Below are positions 36,200 to 47,610 of a DNA stretch of 64,000 bases, in pieces. The position numbers and the translations under genes are program-made. The notes under the pieces are model-generated. The model had not been told where the DNA came from. It worked only from the letters and a program-made list of their open reading frames with translations, and did no database searches. This stretch comes from Trichobilharzia regenti (taxonomy: Eukaryota; Platyhelminthes; Trematoda; Strigeidida; Schistosomatidae), in the NCBI GenBank assembly GCA_944472135.2, contig OX235264.1, positions 87,988,319 through 88,052,318 of the forward strand, written 5' to 3'. Position 1 is the first letter of the stretch. Every line of letters begins with the position of its first letter.

Positions 36200-37270
36200 C
36201 TATTAAAATTTTTTAAAAGACTGATTAGTGAACAAAGAATATTCTTTTTGATAATTTTTGCATCAGAATTTGCATTAATATTGTCCATAATAATTAAGGT
36301 ATTATTGTTATTTACAACATTAATGCTGTATTAAATAACACTGAATCGAAAGATTACAGTGTGAAAGCATCTGTGAGTGGTAAGAGGAAACAATAGAACA
36401 CTAAACTGAATTATGAGACAAATTACGAAGAATAATACACAGTCCTTTGGTTCATAAGTTCCACAGTAGGTCAGGGCAGCAATAATGGCTGGACCTGTTT
36501 CGTTTACATGCAGAGATCTGAATGCTTTAAGAGAACTACAATGGCCGCTGCTGTCTGAAATATTCGGTAACTAGAGGTTAACGGCAGTTTATTTGTCACC
36601 CGATAGAGAATAGGAAAAGATTCTTCAATACTGACTCTATGGCCTGTTCGAATCAGATAGTCTAACACTAAACTGTTGATGTTATTAACTACAGACACAT
36701 TGGCAGATGTTCCCAGTCACCGAAAACTAAGTCCCTAGAGCAACCGCCAATATAACTAGCTATGTAGAATCGGTTTAACGTGTGGGTACAAGAAGAGTTT
36801 GCTTGGTTAGGTCTTTCAGTTGAGGAATTACAACCGGTTGTACGGAAAATATAAACTGCAGCTTACTGGCGTTAGAAGTTCTTCGAATCGATTTTCTCAG
36901 CTTGTTGATTATTATTTCACCTGTGAATTACCGTCGCATATATAGAACTTTCTCTTTAGCAGAAACAGAAGAATTTTTCTCCACTTTCTCGACTGCGTTT
37001 CATGATGATAGGTAGCTATTTTCAACCATAAGTTGATCTTCAGTTACCCCTTCAGAACAAATATCTCTTACCCTGTGGCTAAGTGTCCTTCTCAAACATT
37101 GTTGGTACTGATGAGGAAGAAAGCCATAGAAATGTGTACTTCTCCTATGAAAACTTTTTTCCTACGCTACTATCTAGTCTTCTTCTGGGAAGGACATGTA
37201 GGAGGGAAATTTAACTTTGAAATTCCGCTTCACACGTGAATATGATAGCTAAATGTTCTTCAGTTTATTG
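36200..37270 (-). pseudogene. PLE relic: linker to C-terminus and 3' region
   Basis: Minus strand. A 64-codon frame (36504-36698) reads NSLVLDYLIRTGHRVSIEES, PILYRVTNKLPL, then FQTAAAIVVLLKHSDLCM, matching the C-terminal block at loci A and B (SSILDHLVKTS ... YLVPNKLL ... CVQK). Diverged linker sequence lies upstream to ~37270 (ggaaggacatgtaggagg is also seen, diverged, at 51530). The 3' region at 36225-36350 (agaatattctttttgataa, cattaatgctgtatt) matches those at 39535, 45470 and 20150. Inactive. Confidence 0.65.
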
Positions 37271-39524
37271 AGCTATTAATACGCGCAGGCCTAAATCATT
37301 TTGACAGAGGATGAATGCATCTAATAAGACTGCTCAGATGACTATTTTCCAGTTTACTTAGAAAAAAATCCACTGACATGAGACTCATTTGGGTGCCTGT
37401 TACCACTCTGACTTGACTTATCTGTAGACTTCGCCATTAAATTTAAAATTCACCTGCATGGTACACTCTACTACCAGTTATTTAGAGATTTATGTTGAAG
37501 TCCTAATACTTATTGACTTGCTATTTACTTCCTCATATATCTAATTAAGTGTTTCAAACAAACAAATCGCTGTTTTATCTTTGATGTTAATATCATCAGT
37601 TCTGTATATGAACTCAGATCCTAAATTTGATTTATTTCCTCAGTCAATGACTAACAGTAATTAATAACTTGTTTTGTTACAGAAAAGATTGACCGATCAA
37701 TATTTTATGAAAATAATCGATAACAATGTTTATACTAACAAACAAAACTCAACTAAATTTGTATAACTTAAATGTGAAAAGAGACAAAAACGCGTGACAT
37801 GCAAGATACATGTTGGTGTTAACCAACACTGCTCCGACGACTTTAAGTAAGCTCTACAATCATTAATTTTTTTCTACAGATTTTACAGTCAAAACAGAAA
37901 AGCAGTAAAATAACTGATGATTCTGCACGTATTGTTAAACTGTGAAAGTTTGCTTAATGAATATGCTGATAAAATACTGTTTGCATCTGATCTAGCCATA
38001 CTCCTTCCGGAGGGGTTTAAATACACCGGCCACCGCATCAAATCTGAATTAATGGCTTAGTATCTTAAATGGTAGTGTATTAAATGGTAGCTAATGGATT
38101 TCGAACCCACTCAACTAGTTAAGTCTCAAACAAGACTCCACATATGCCTGGTATTCGATCTCAGTGAGAGAAAAAATGCTTTCGTTTAATATTGAGTGAC
38201 AGAAGATTTAAATTTTTTTTCTTCTGCAAACCGGCACCTTATAGCGTTGAGTGATTAGTTAATCATTGGGAATATCAGGTGCCTAGTTTCTGGGGGTCTC
38301 ACGGAATTCCTCGTAGATTTTATCAATAACTAATATCATTTAGTTAACTGTTGGAAACAAAAGTGTGTAAGATAACCCATTTTCTTTTATCGTATTGGGA
38401 AGAAATGTAAATTTATAAAACTTCTGAAAAGATAATCCTATCTATACCTACCTACATAAAGATGAGAATAACTAACTCCTTAGAAAATCAATTTTAAGTC
38501 AGTAATTTTAATTGGAACTATTCATGTAGATTAGATCCCTGCTACAATATGAATTTAACTTTGATCACACATGATATTAGTTTTAAATGTCCTCTATTTT
38601 ACTCCTCGGAGCATTTCTAGTACGATTTTGGATTTTGGTTATCCTGTTACAACCCCGATTTTTATTTCACTTGAAGCTTGGAGACTGTAGGGCTATAGAA
38701 GTATTTATACGGAAAATATGCTAGTTCTGAGCACCAGTTCGTTGGAGATGTAAAATTAATTTCCAATAAACCCTAAAGCCATGTTGACGGATGAATTAAT
38801 ACAAACGTTATTTACACCGGAACTATTTCTACTTTAGATCGTCAACTTCCAGTCCCTTTATATAAGAGTTAGTTAAAATAAAGTTCAAGAGAACTCGAGA
38901 GGAATCAAATATAATTGCTAATGTTTAAGTATTTATCAAATCAGTTGTTGGTCTGCTCTGATATTCCAGTTTGCGCAATATCAGTGATGTCATACATCTT
39001 AAGGAAGTTCTTAGATTCCCCTAAAAACTGTATCATTCAACATACCTAGCTCAGAAGTGGGTCTTTTAATCCTATTCATGAAAGTTCCCACTGTTTTCTT
39101 TGTTGTTTGAAACAATTTGATCTAGAAAATGAAAACAACATATTGTTCTTCGAATCTGACAAGAATTACTTAGTGGTAATTATTAACCGATCAGTTTTCA
39201 TTCAAACTTAGGAATAAGCCTTTACTAGTCCCCATTTCCCAGACGTCATTATTCCCAACAATTTAATTCACTTTTCTGGAATATAACCCTTCATTTCCTA
39301 GACTTTTATATATTAGTCAAAAAGATTAAAGAGAAAATGTCCACTATTTCATACGGATATCATGTTATATCATCACATACAGACTAATAGTGAATAAAAT
39401 TGAAACTAAAAACCTTATCTGATTACTAACTGCTTATTTCATAGATGATAAGGTGAAGGATTACCTTAACCGTTTTAATATGTTATTATAAGTTCAATTA
39501 GCACTAAATAGGCCACCAAACCTA
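37271..39524. other. No recognisable gene
   Basis: AT-rich. A box B-like ggatttcgaacccactc at 38096-38112 hints at an old tRNA-derived repeat but no body could be matched. Confidence 0.4.
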
Positions 39525-39529
39525 CATTG

Positions 39530-40870
39530 AGAAAAGAATATTATTTTCGATAATTTCCTATTATGGATCTACAACTATACATATATATATAAGAATATTC
39601 TAGAATAGTCGTCATTAACAGTATTGGTGTGTTTAAATATTATCGATTTGCTAAGTAAGATCACTGTAATTACAGTTCACGAAAGATGCATAAATTATAT
39701 ATGATAAGTATAAAATTCCAGTAGCAATTAGAATACGAAATAAAATTAAGGATATTTCCTCAACAAATTGAGGATCACTAAAACCTTGAAGGCCAAATTA
39801 AGAATAGTGTCTGAACCAGCTATTTTTTGCATACACAAGTTAGGTTTCTTAATGTGGATTCCAACGGTTTCAGCAGTGTGTATTAGACGAACTCTCAAGG
39901 TAAGGCTAAGATTATCTGATATGCGATAGATAACTTTGAAAGCTTTTTTAACATGAGTATTGTGTTCTGTATCCGAAAGACGAAACAGAATAGCGCTATC
40001 AATGGATTTTGTTTGACCTATTTTTAACCACCTAGGATGATATTCCGAAATCCGATGAGAAACACGCCTAATTGTACTGCCTAAGTAACTGGCTCTGCTG
40101 GAGCAGTCAAACTGACAGATACATATAGAAGAGGAGAAATTAGTCAGTTTTTCTTTTACTCCCGAACAAAAAATGGGGGGTCGTTTTGAAGACACAGCGT
40201 CCTTCAACACTATTGAATGCTGTTTTCATCGCATTCCTTAGGGGTTGTTTTAATATCTCACTGACGTTATCCCCTAGGGACTGAATTTGTAAGAATAAGG
40301 CTTTTATCGGAACTGTTGATTTTTGATCCATATTCTTATCAATGAATTTTTCTGGATAACCGTTCTTAGTCAGCAACTGTTTAATAATATTAAGCTCCTC
40401 GTTGAGTCATTCACCAGAGCAGATTACTCTCGCTCTATGGACCAATCACTTTATCAGGTTGCGTTTGTATTTCAAAGGCACGAAGCTGAAAAAATGAGTA
40501 TACTGAGCAGTTGATGTAGGTTTTCTATATACACTTCTTTTTATTGTACCGTCCTCTTTTCTGGTCATATGGACGTTTAGAAATGAAATACTAGAGACTC
40601 TTTCTTTCTCGATGGTGGAATATATTCCAGGTTGTTATTTGCTTCATCCTCGTTTTTCATAATCAAAAATGTATCGTGAATGTACCGACAGTAGAATTCA
40701 ACTTCGTCAATTACATCTTTCAAAGGCAGTTTATAACAGTTCAATAAAGATAACAGCAATCGCTTCTAGTTTATCACGCTGAAATTTTCATTTCCTCCAA
40801 TTGCCAGTTTATGGCAGTGATCTATGAGTCCCTTCTACAGATGTTTCCAAACTTCCTGTAGTTAGATCTT
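39530..40870 (-). pseudogene. PLE relic: RT motif C to 3' end
   Basis: Minus strand, broken frames. 40577-40759 has FYCRYIHDTFLIMKNEDE, the motif C region with YIHD in place of YVDD, so RT is inactive. 40140-40376 carries the linker (TKNGYPEKFIDKNMDQK). 39746-40210 carries ICQFDCSSRASYLGSTIRRV (GIY-YIG start), ISEYHPRWLKIG and the C-terminal block VRLIHTAETVGIHIKKPNLC. 3' region with aagaatattattttcgata at 39534-39555 closes the copy. A different subfamily from loci A and B by its divergence. Confidence 0.75.
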
Positions 40871-41755
40871 AGTGAGAAAACTGTTACTTATTAAGAATGG
40901 TCGTATTCTGTACTAATCAGTTTATATACCCACGCTCTCACTGTTAGTTTGTTTTGAATGATACTCAAAGTCACCATTCATCGTCTTCTAAGTGATACGC
41001 TATTGAACTCTTATCATCATTTTAGTTCAAATTCTCAGTCTTCAGTTTTGATTGTCTGAAACTGATTTTTCGTAATGAAGTACTTCACCTTTAGGAGACA
41101 CAGATATAGGAGTCTCAACAAGATCTGCAACATGTTGAGCTGACAAAAATACACCTACGAATGTGGAGGTCGATAATTTTCAACAGAATTAAACTGGTTT
41201 TGAGAAGGGAAAAGTTTTATTGAGTTTCATACAACCAGTGGATTAAAGAGACTTAAATAAACAAGAAGAAGTTGGTTACAGTGACTACACCAGGAGTTTA
41301 AGAAAACTCTATCATGACTACTGGATATGTATAAATGCATATTTAAGTAGTAAATGTTCATCGAAGCTAAACGCTGTGCATTATTTTTATTCTAAATATT
41401 AGTTAGATCGTATGTAAGACTGCCAATATTCTGGGGCGAATCAATTTCACAGAAGGCTAAAAGTAAATAAGCTTGTAATTCTTTGCAAAATAAGAGACAC
41501 ATTAAAACACTGTAATGACATAAATTTGACGCCTTACAATTAAATGATACTATTTCAACATTTCTAGTGTAGGAAAAAACGCGGCGTCCGCACATATGTA
41601 CACTTCCTCCTTCAGTTTATGACGCTTTAAAAGCAGCATGAGTAGTGCAGCAGTCTCATCAACAAAGATTCAAGTACTTACAGGAATTCCCCTTTTTAAG
41701 ATTTTGATAGAGGTAGGACAGACATCTATGCAGAATAATATGGACCAGTAGGGTA
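40871..41755. other. No recognisable gene
   Basis: AT-rich, nothing supported. Confidence 0.5.
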
Positions 41756-41759
41756 CAAC

Positions 41760-42050
41760 GTATCGGGCGTGAGGACAAATATTTAACGAAGATATTGGCT
41801 AGTGGTTGCGCTATGGCGTGAATTGACAGAAGTTGGAATTCATGGGCTAGCCATCGGATCGAGTCCCGGTGGCCTAATAGTCTACAAACTCTCCTTGTAA
41901 CAAAGAGATCCTGGGTCCGAACCCCACCGGTGGATGCGTACTGCCGAAGTGTCCCAGACTAGGGTGACGAAACAGCTGTCCAGTGCTCCTTCCCGATTTT
42001 CCAATGGTTCCCTAACTGATGCCAGCTCATGATGAAATCCTCCATGCAAT
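41760..42050 (+). mobile_element. Hammerhead-bearing SINE-like repeat
   Basis: Long copy starting near gtgaggacaaatatttaacg. gaattgacagaagttggaat, ggcctaatagtctacaaact, box B gggtccgaaccccac, gcgtactgccgaagtgtccc, ggtgacgaaacagctgtcc and tccaatggttccctaact follow. CTGATGA has become CTGCCGA, so the core is broken, while CGAAAC and the GTC cleavage triplet remain. Confidence 0.75.
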
Positions 42051-42329
42051 CCAGCAGTTATATCATGCATGCTGAATTCAAATCAGTTCACTTTGTAATG
42101 AAGTCTAAGCTAGAGATTTTGCCACAAGGACAATGAAAGCCTTGTGATTAAACTACTCAATTCAGAGAACATGATGACATAATAAATAAGAAAATATACA
42201 CCGCTGACAGATTTAACGACAATAAGATAAAGTTTGTTAGTTGTCCTATTCAAGCAAATATGTCACAATATTTTGTTTAAATTACTTCACAGGTCACTTT
42301 TCTAAATATTCTAAGCACATTATTATAGT

Positions 42330-43785
42330 TATTATTGCTCCCTTGGGTTCCTAGTGGAACATAGGGCTTCAACTGCACTTCTCCATTTGCTTCTGTCTTC
42401 TGCTGTACTTTTCACCTGCATCCATGTTAGTCCATACTCTTTCAACTCCTGTTCACACGACCTCCACCATGTCACCCTTGGACATCCCACACGCCACTTC
42501 CCTCTCGGGTTCCACTCGAGCAATGGCCTGACGCGTGATGTCACTCAGCTGTCTCCTCAGCGAGTGTCCGATCCATCTCCACTATTTCCTGCATATTTGT
42601 TGGGCGATTGGTTCTTGTTTTGTTTGTTCCCATAATTCCTTGTTGGTGATTCTTTCCGGACCGGCCATCTGATCTTCAGTATTGAGCGAAGACAGTTGTT
42701 AATAAAGGTCTGCAACCTTTTGGAAATATTCTTAGTGACCCGCCCGCCAAGTTTCTGATCCGTATAGAAGAACTGACTGACTTGACGTTTGTATTGAAAA
42801 TCCGACTGAATTTTGTTGTTGATGCTGGCTGAGTGACGAAGATTTCCAGATTAATTTCAGGTTGATGAATGTGTTTCTCGCCTTCCCGATCCTCGCACGA
42901 TTTGACATCCTCGTCCGCTCCTCCTGTAGTGGAGACAATCCTCCCTAGATAAGTAAGTGAATGAAGTAACCTCTTTCAAATCCCTCCCGTTGATGGTGAT
43001 TGACACTGGATGTTACTGTTGTTGTTGTTGTTGGTTGGTTATTTTCATAACCTCCGTCTTGTCCATGTTCACTTGGAGTCCTGTCTTCACCACCTGCTTC
43101 CTCGACCAGTTTGTCGGTTTCCGCTTGCCTCTAAGTCTTCGATTTTGTGACGGTGACATCAAACATAAATCATCCATGCGCGAAATCCAGGTCTTCTAGG
43201 TTCTTCACGTCGGTCTGCCCAGGATATTCCTGTCTTCTCGTTTCCCACTCACTGTCTGACGCATAATCCAGTCCACCACAATTAGGAATATCATTCATTG
43301 GTGATAATAAGCACCCTTGTCTGACTTCTGTGTTTATTCCAAACGCCTCACTGAGTTTTCCGTTGTGGATGGCTTGACATGTGCCGTTGTCGTACAGCTG
43401 TTGAATGAGGTTGATGAATATTTGGGGTACGCCGTAGTACTCGAGTAATTTCCAAATTACTTCACGATCAACGCTGTCTAGTGAAGGCCTTCTCAAAGTC
43501 TACCTCTAGTTGAGGGAGAGTTAGGTTTGATTGCCATTCCATGCTTTTTTCTGTGATGATTATGCGTAGAGTTGCAATTTGGTCAGTACATGATTTGCCT
43601 GGCTTTCCTGAATCCAACTTGTTCTGGTCGGAGTTCTGTATCCAGTGCGTCCTTTAATCTCTCCAGGATGATGTGACTCAGGATTTTACTTGTCGTCGAT
43701 AGGAGCATGATTCCTCGCCAGTTCTTGCAGAGTGAGGTGTAAGTCACCCTTCTTTGGTAGTTTCACGAGGTAACCTTTCCTCCAG
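42330..43785 (-). pseudogene. RTE copy 3 RT core and C-terminus, multiply frame-shifted
   Basis: RT blocks in alternating frames: [56 protein letters not shown] (motif C split), and the C-terminus WNPRGKWRVGCPRVTWW. About 15 insertions of 4 nt relative to copy 1 lie between 42655 and 43735; see findings for positions. Confidence 0.85.
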
Positions 43786-44097
43786 TCAGTAGGCACCTTT
43801 CCCTCCTTCCAGACCCTTTGCAGTAATGAGGTGAGTCAGCATGTCTTCTGTAGTCTCTGGGTCCGCTTTCAGTGCTTCAGGGCGTATTCCATCTGGTCCA
43901 GCTGCTTGTCCAGCTTTCAGAAGCTTGATTGCATTCAAGACTTCAGCTCTCGTTGGAGGATTGGTGTCAACTTGCAGTTGTGTGCGCGCTGTTGTTGGTA
44001 TTTCTGGACGGGTTGCAGGTGATGGTCGCTTCAAGAGTCCTTTGAAGTGATCCACCCATTGATTAATCTGTTTTCTTCCTTGGTAATTGGGTTCCAT
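43786..44097 (-). CDS. RTE N-terminal RT piece, copy 3
   Basis: 103 codons: VDHFKGLLKRPSPATRPE, AIKLLKAGQAAGPDGIRPEALK, then a shift at DMLTHLITAKG caused by a 4 nt insertion near 43830 that copy 2 lacks (TPLLQKVWKEGK there). This insertion is therefore younger than the shared ones. Confidence 0.8.
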   Translation of the reverse strand: MEPNYQGRKQINQWVDHFKGLLKRPSPATRPEIPTTARTQLQVDTNPPTRAEVLNAIKLLKAGQAAGPDGIRPEALKADPETTEDMLTHLITAKGLEGGKGAY

Positions 44098-44978
44098 TGG
44101 CTGTCTTTTATGGGTTTCACTTGTGTAGATCTCTTCCCGGATAGAGATTTGGTCATCTGATATAGTGTCCTCAGGTCCCTTTTGCCTGCTGCCTTCTCAG
44201 CTCCAGTGGCCAGGTTGTCGTAGAATCGTCCTTTGTCCTTCCTAGCACTCTTCTTCACTTCTTTGTCCAATGTTGTATACGTTGAGCTCAGCTTCTCCTT
44301 CTCTTGCCCGTCCTTGCATTGAATCATTTTCTCTTTCACCATTCTCCTCTCTTCCATTAATTTCCAAGTGTCCCTTGAGAGCCATTCCTTGTCTTGTCTC
44401 TTCTTTCTTCCTAGTACCGTTGAACACGTTTCGTTGAGAATCGCCTTCAGAGACTTCCAATGTTCTTCCACGCATGATTCTTCAGTGATGTCGCGTAGTG
44501 ATTCCTGCTTTGCTCTGACAGTTGCAGTGAATGTGTCTTTTGTGGTTGTGTCCTTCAGTTTCTGAGTGTTGAACTTACATTGTGGTCTATCCCCAGCTAT
44601 CCTCGAGGCTTTTAGCTTCACCTTTAAAGTACCTTGTACTAGATAGTGGTCTGAATCCACATCTGCTCCTCTCCTCGACCTTGTGTCCAGTAGACTCCGT
44701 CTCCACTTTCTTGAAATTGAGATGAAGTCTATTTGGTTTCTGGTGTTTCCATCTGGTGAAATCCATGTCGCCTTGTGTATATCCTTGTGTTTTAAAACGC
44801 TGCCACCAATCATCAAATCATTGAAGGCGCAGAAGTCTGAGAAGAGTTCATCATTGTCATTCATTTCACCGAGGACCTCTCGGCCCATGGTGAGTTCTCT
44901 TTCTGTGTTGTCTCCTCCCAGCTTCGCACTCATGTCGCCCATCAGGATTTTGATATCGCCATTTAGGAAGTTGTCCAC
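44031..44978 (-). CDS. RTE endonuclease (C-terminal half) and linker, copy 3
   Basis: 315 codons: ILMGDMSAKLGG (GDMNAK with N changed to S), KATWISPDGNTRNQIDFI, VDSDHYLVQ, then the linker to DKEVKKSARKDKGRFYDNL and KRSTQVKPIKDSQWNPITKE. The first catalytic part of the endonuclease (N, E, Y) is missing. The frame ends by a single-base shift at KEENRLINGW, where copy 2 has KEEKQIKQWADHFKGLL. RT continues in another frame. Confidence 0.85.
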   Translation of the reverse strand: MDNFLNGDIKILMGDMSAKLGGDNTERELTMGREVLGEMNDNDELFSDFCAFNDLMIGGSVLKHKDIHKATWISPDGNTRNQIDFISISRKWRRSLLDTRSRRGADVDSDHYLVQGTLKVKLKASRIAGDRPQCKFNTQKLKDTTTKDTFTATVRAKQESLRDITEESCVEEHWKSLKAILNETCSTVLGRKKRQDKEWLSRDTWKLMEERRMVKEKMIQCKDGQEKEKLSSTYTTLDKEVKKSARKDKGRFYDNLATGAEKAAGKRDLRTLYQMTKSLSGKRSTQVKPIKDSQWNPITKEENRLINGWITSKDS

Positions 44979-44980
44979 AT

Positions 44981-45440
44981 AGAAGAAAATATTTCAAATG
45001 TATTTCTCATGTCTCAGCAAAAAGATGCTTCATTTTAAAATTCATAAAAAGTAGGTCAAGTGGAATACATTCACTTTATTTTCTGACTGTGCATTCGACA
45101 CTCCAGTGTGAAAAATATGTTTTTTCTAAATTTCGTACTACTTCGTGAATTACTTACAAGATGACAATAATGTTTGTTTGATTGTGTGTGGCTATCAAGC
45201 TATGTTAATCTGTATACTGGTGAAGGATTGAAAACTCTTTCTTTTTTCCAAAATCATTGTAATTTATCATGAATAAATAAGGTAAAAGGAAAATTAATGA
45301 ATTCTTATTCAACAGAATATTGAGATGCAATCATAGGTACACTTTAAACAGTAAAGATTGATATATGGTGAGATTTTAACATGCCTTAGCTGTTAAACGT
45401 GAAACAACGGTGATAACAGAAACGTCTGAAGGAAAAAGAG
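44981..45440. other. No recognisable gene
   Basis: AT-rich spacer, nothing supported. Confidence 0.5.
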
Positions 45441-46173
45441 ATTTTTTCAAAAGAACAGTTACTAAACAGAGAATATCCTTTTCGATAACTTCATCATCAG
45501 GTTCTCCAGATATATATATATATTTATAGAGAATGAATTAGTGTTATTAACAGCATTAATATTTGTTTAAATAACATCGAATCAATTATAATATCTGTTG
45601 ATTACAGTTCGATAGTATCAACATAACAATACACCGAATATCAGAAAAATTAAGAAAGATATTAATACAGATTCATGAATTGATAGTCTCCACTGAAGGC
45701 CGGTCAGGGAGATAGAAGTGGCCGGACTTTCTTCGTTTACACACAACTAACTGGTTGTTTTAGGCGAATCGCGATAGCCTCTGCTGTTTGGAGTATACGC
45801 TACCTTGATGTTTTTAGCAATTTATTTGGTACCAGGTAGGTGATAGAACAGGGTTCTTCATTGCTGGTTTTGGGCTGGTTTTTACTAGGTGGTCTAATAT
45901 CGAGCTCTTGACGGTTTTCACTTCACCTATTATCAATAGGCAAAAGAGAGCAATTCTCCTTAAGTTTGCTGAAGCGATTTCTATCAAGCGCTTGAAACCA
46001 GATCTATGTGTTCAGAAAGAAGCATTTATTAGTCTTTCCTTGTCTTGGTAACTGGATGCCTTTTTTCACTCATCTGATTACGTAATCTTTGTCTTTAACC
46101 TCACCCTCCCTTTTATAATCTGTAATTTTGCTTGTCTCTTGTTTCTATGATTTGAGCTCAAATCAGTACATTG

Positions 46174-47610
46174 TTATAATAGAGGTTTTTTGCATTTCCC
46201 AATGAATGAAAAAACAAAACGAGATTGTTTTTACTGACTTTTCGCTATTTAATGCTAATAGCTTTCTCAAAGTATTATTAAACCGGAATTTACAAAATCT
46301 CAGTATATACATAACAAAGAGTTAGGGGGTGAGAAAAAAATATAGACTTACTTCAACTTAAAAGGACATATTGAAAGTCAAAATAACAATGAAGATCGTT
46401 CAAACCAAATATCAAAGGTAATAGTATATCTGTTATTATATCAAAATAAAGTTTACTAACTTGATCATCGTTCGTTAGTCTGGGGTCACTTTTGGTTGTC
46501 AAGTTCGAGAATAGGTAAAGGTAACCAAACTAAGTGTAGAATGTGAAATACTTGATTATCGTTCGTCAGTATGAGGTCATTTTGGTTCTCATGTTGGGGA
46601 ATAGGTAAAGGTAACTAAACTAAGTGTAGAATGTGAAATACTTGATCATCATTCGTCAGTCTGGGTCGTTTTTTGTTGTCAAGTTAGTGAACTGGTAAAG
46701 ATAGTAAAATCAAGTGTAGATTGTTGGATTTTGTCAGTGTGTAGAATTATGAAAGTAGTGTGCGTTTACATAGTGAACTTGCTCACCACATTTGCGTTGA
46801 TTTTGCTACTTCATGGGGGAGGGTGTTGTAGCCAGGTTAGATTCTGTTTTAGTCCATCATTCCTATTCAGGCAATTTGGATTCCACTTGATATGAAGTGC
46901 TCCTGATATTAGACGTTCTTTGTGGTTTCTGAAGTTTTTCTGGATTATTTCAATATTGTCAAAATCAATTTTGTGGCCTGATTCTATAGCATGTAGACCT
47001 ATGGCTGATGATTTTTGAAGTTTTTCCAGTTCAACTGGATTTTTTGGTGGTCGAAGAGAAGCTCTACGGTGTTCATTTCTTCTGATTTTGATTTCTCGAG
47101 ATGTTTGTCCGATGTAGATCGCATCACATTCCGAGCATTTTATTTTGTAGACACAATTAGATAGAGAATCTTTCGGGATTTGGTCTTTTATATGGACAAG
47201 GTTGTTTTGAAGTGTGTCCGATGTTTTGAAGAAAACTCTAATGTCGAGTTGATTAAGTACTCTTCTGATATCGTCTGACGTCTCTGCTCTATATGGAATG
47301 ACGACTGTTGAAGTCCATGTTTTCGGAATGCATTTTCGGCCATACTTAATGTCTGTGTTGATTTTGTTGATGAAGTTCGTTGGGTAGTTGTTTTGCTTGA
47401 GAGTTTCAGTGATGTTTGAAATTTCCTCTTCTTTTTCTTGCTCATCTGTTATCAGGGAGTGTGCTCGTCTAAGAAGACTTGAAACAACTGAAATCTTTGC
47501 GCTGATGGGGTGTGATGATTTGAAGTCTAAATATTTGTTGGAGTGGGTTTTCTTCCTGAATATGGATATACTAAAATGTCCGTTTTCCTTTCTCTTAACT
47601 AGGCAGTCTA
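46174..47610 (-). repeat. Left inverted arm of family-2 PLE
   Basis: Reverse complement of 49126-50560: antisense copy of the GIY-YIG coding end and 3' UTR. Outer end ttataatagagg pairs with cctctattataa at 50549-50560; inner end aggcagtcta (47601-47610) with tagactgcct (49126-49135). Lengths are 1437 and 1435 bp. Confidence 0.92.
46460..46735 (+). repeat. Three ~90 bp tandem repeats in PLE 3' UTR (left arm)
   Basis: Units begin with cttgatcatcgttcg at 46460, cttgattatcgttcg at 46551 and cttgatcatcattcg at 46641, so the period is 90-91 bp. Each has taggtaaaggta and taagtgtagaatgtg or close variants. The mirrored set is in the right arm at about 49990-50275. Confidence 0.85.

Larger units (their letters stand above)
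42321..44976 (-). mobile_element. RTE-clade LINE copy 3, 5'-truncated
   Basis: Minus strand, closely similar to copy 2, truncated inside the endonuclease (near MGDMSAKLGG). The 3' end carries ATT-rich sequence at 42321-42340. Only a short cacat repeat flanks it (42316-42320 and 44976-44980), so the TSD is weak or eroded. It shares with copy 2 most of the 4 nt insertions in RT, including catg inside motif C, so both descend from an already damaged progenitor. Confidence 0.85.

Noticed and set aside
38041..38160. Additional tRNA-derived SINE
   Set aside because: Only a box B-like ggatttcgaacccactc is visible; no box A at the right spacing and no matching body.
43831..44050. Plus-strand frames opposite RTE RT of copy 3
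   Set aside because: Same antisense frames recur at 32611-32820 opposite copy 2 and opposite copy 4 near 63615-63974, so they follow the RT codons on the other strand.
47388..47610. Genuine N-terminal domain of the PLE enzyme
   Set aside because: It is antisense sequence of the inverted arm and has no counterpart in other PLE proteins; treated as a fusion.
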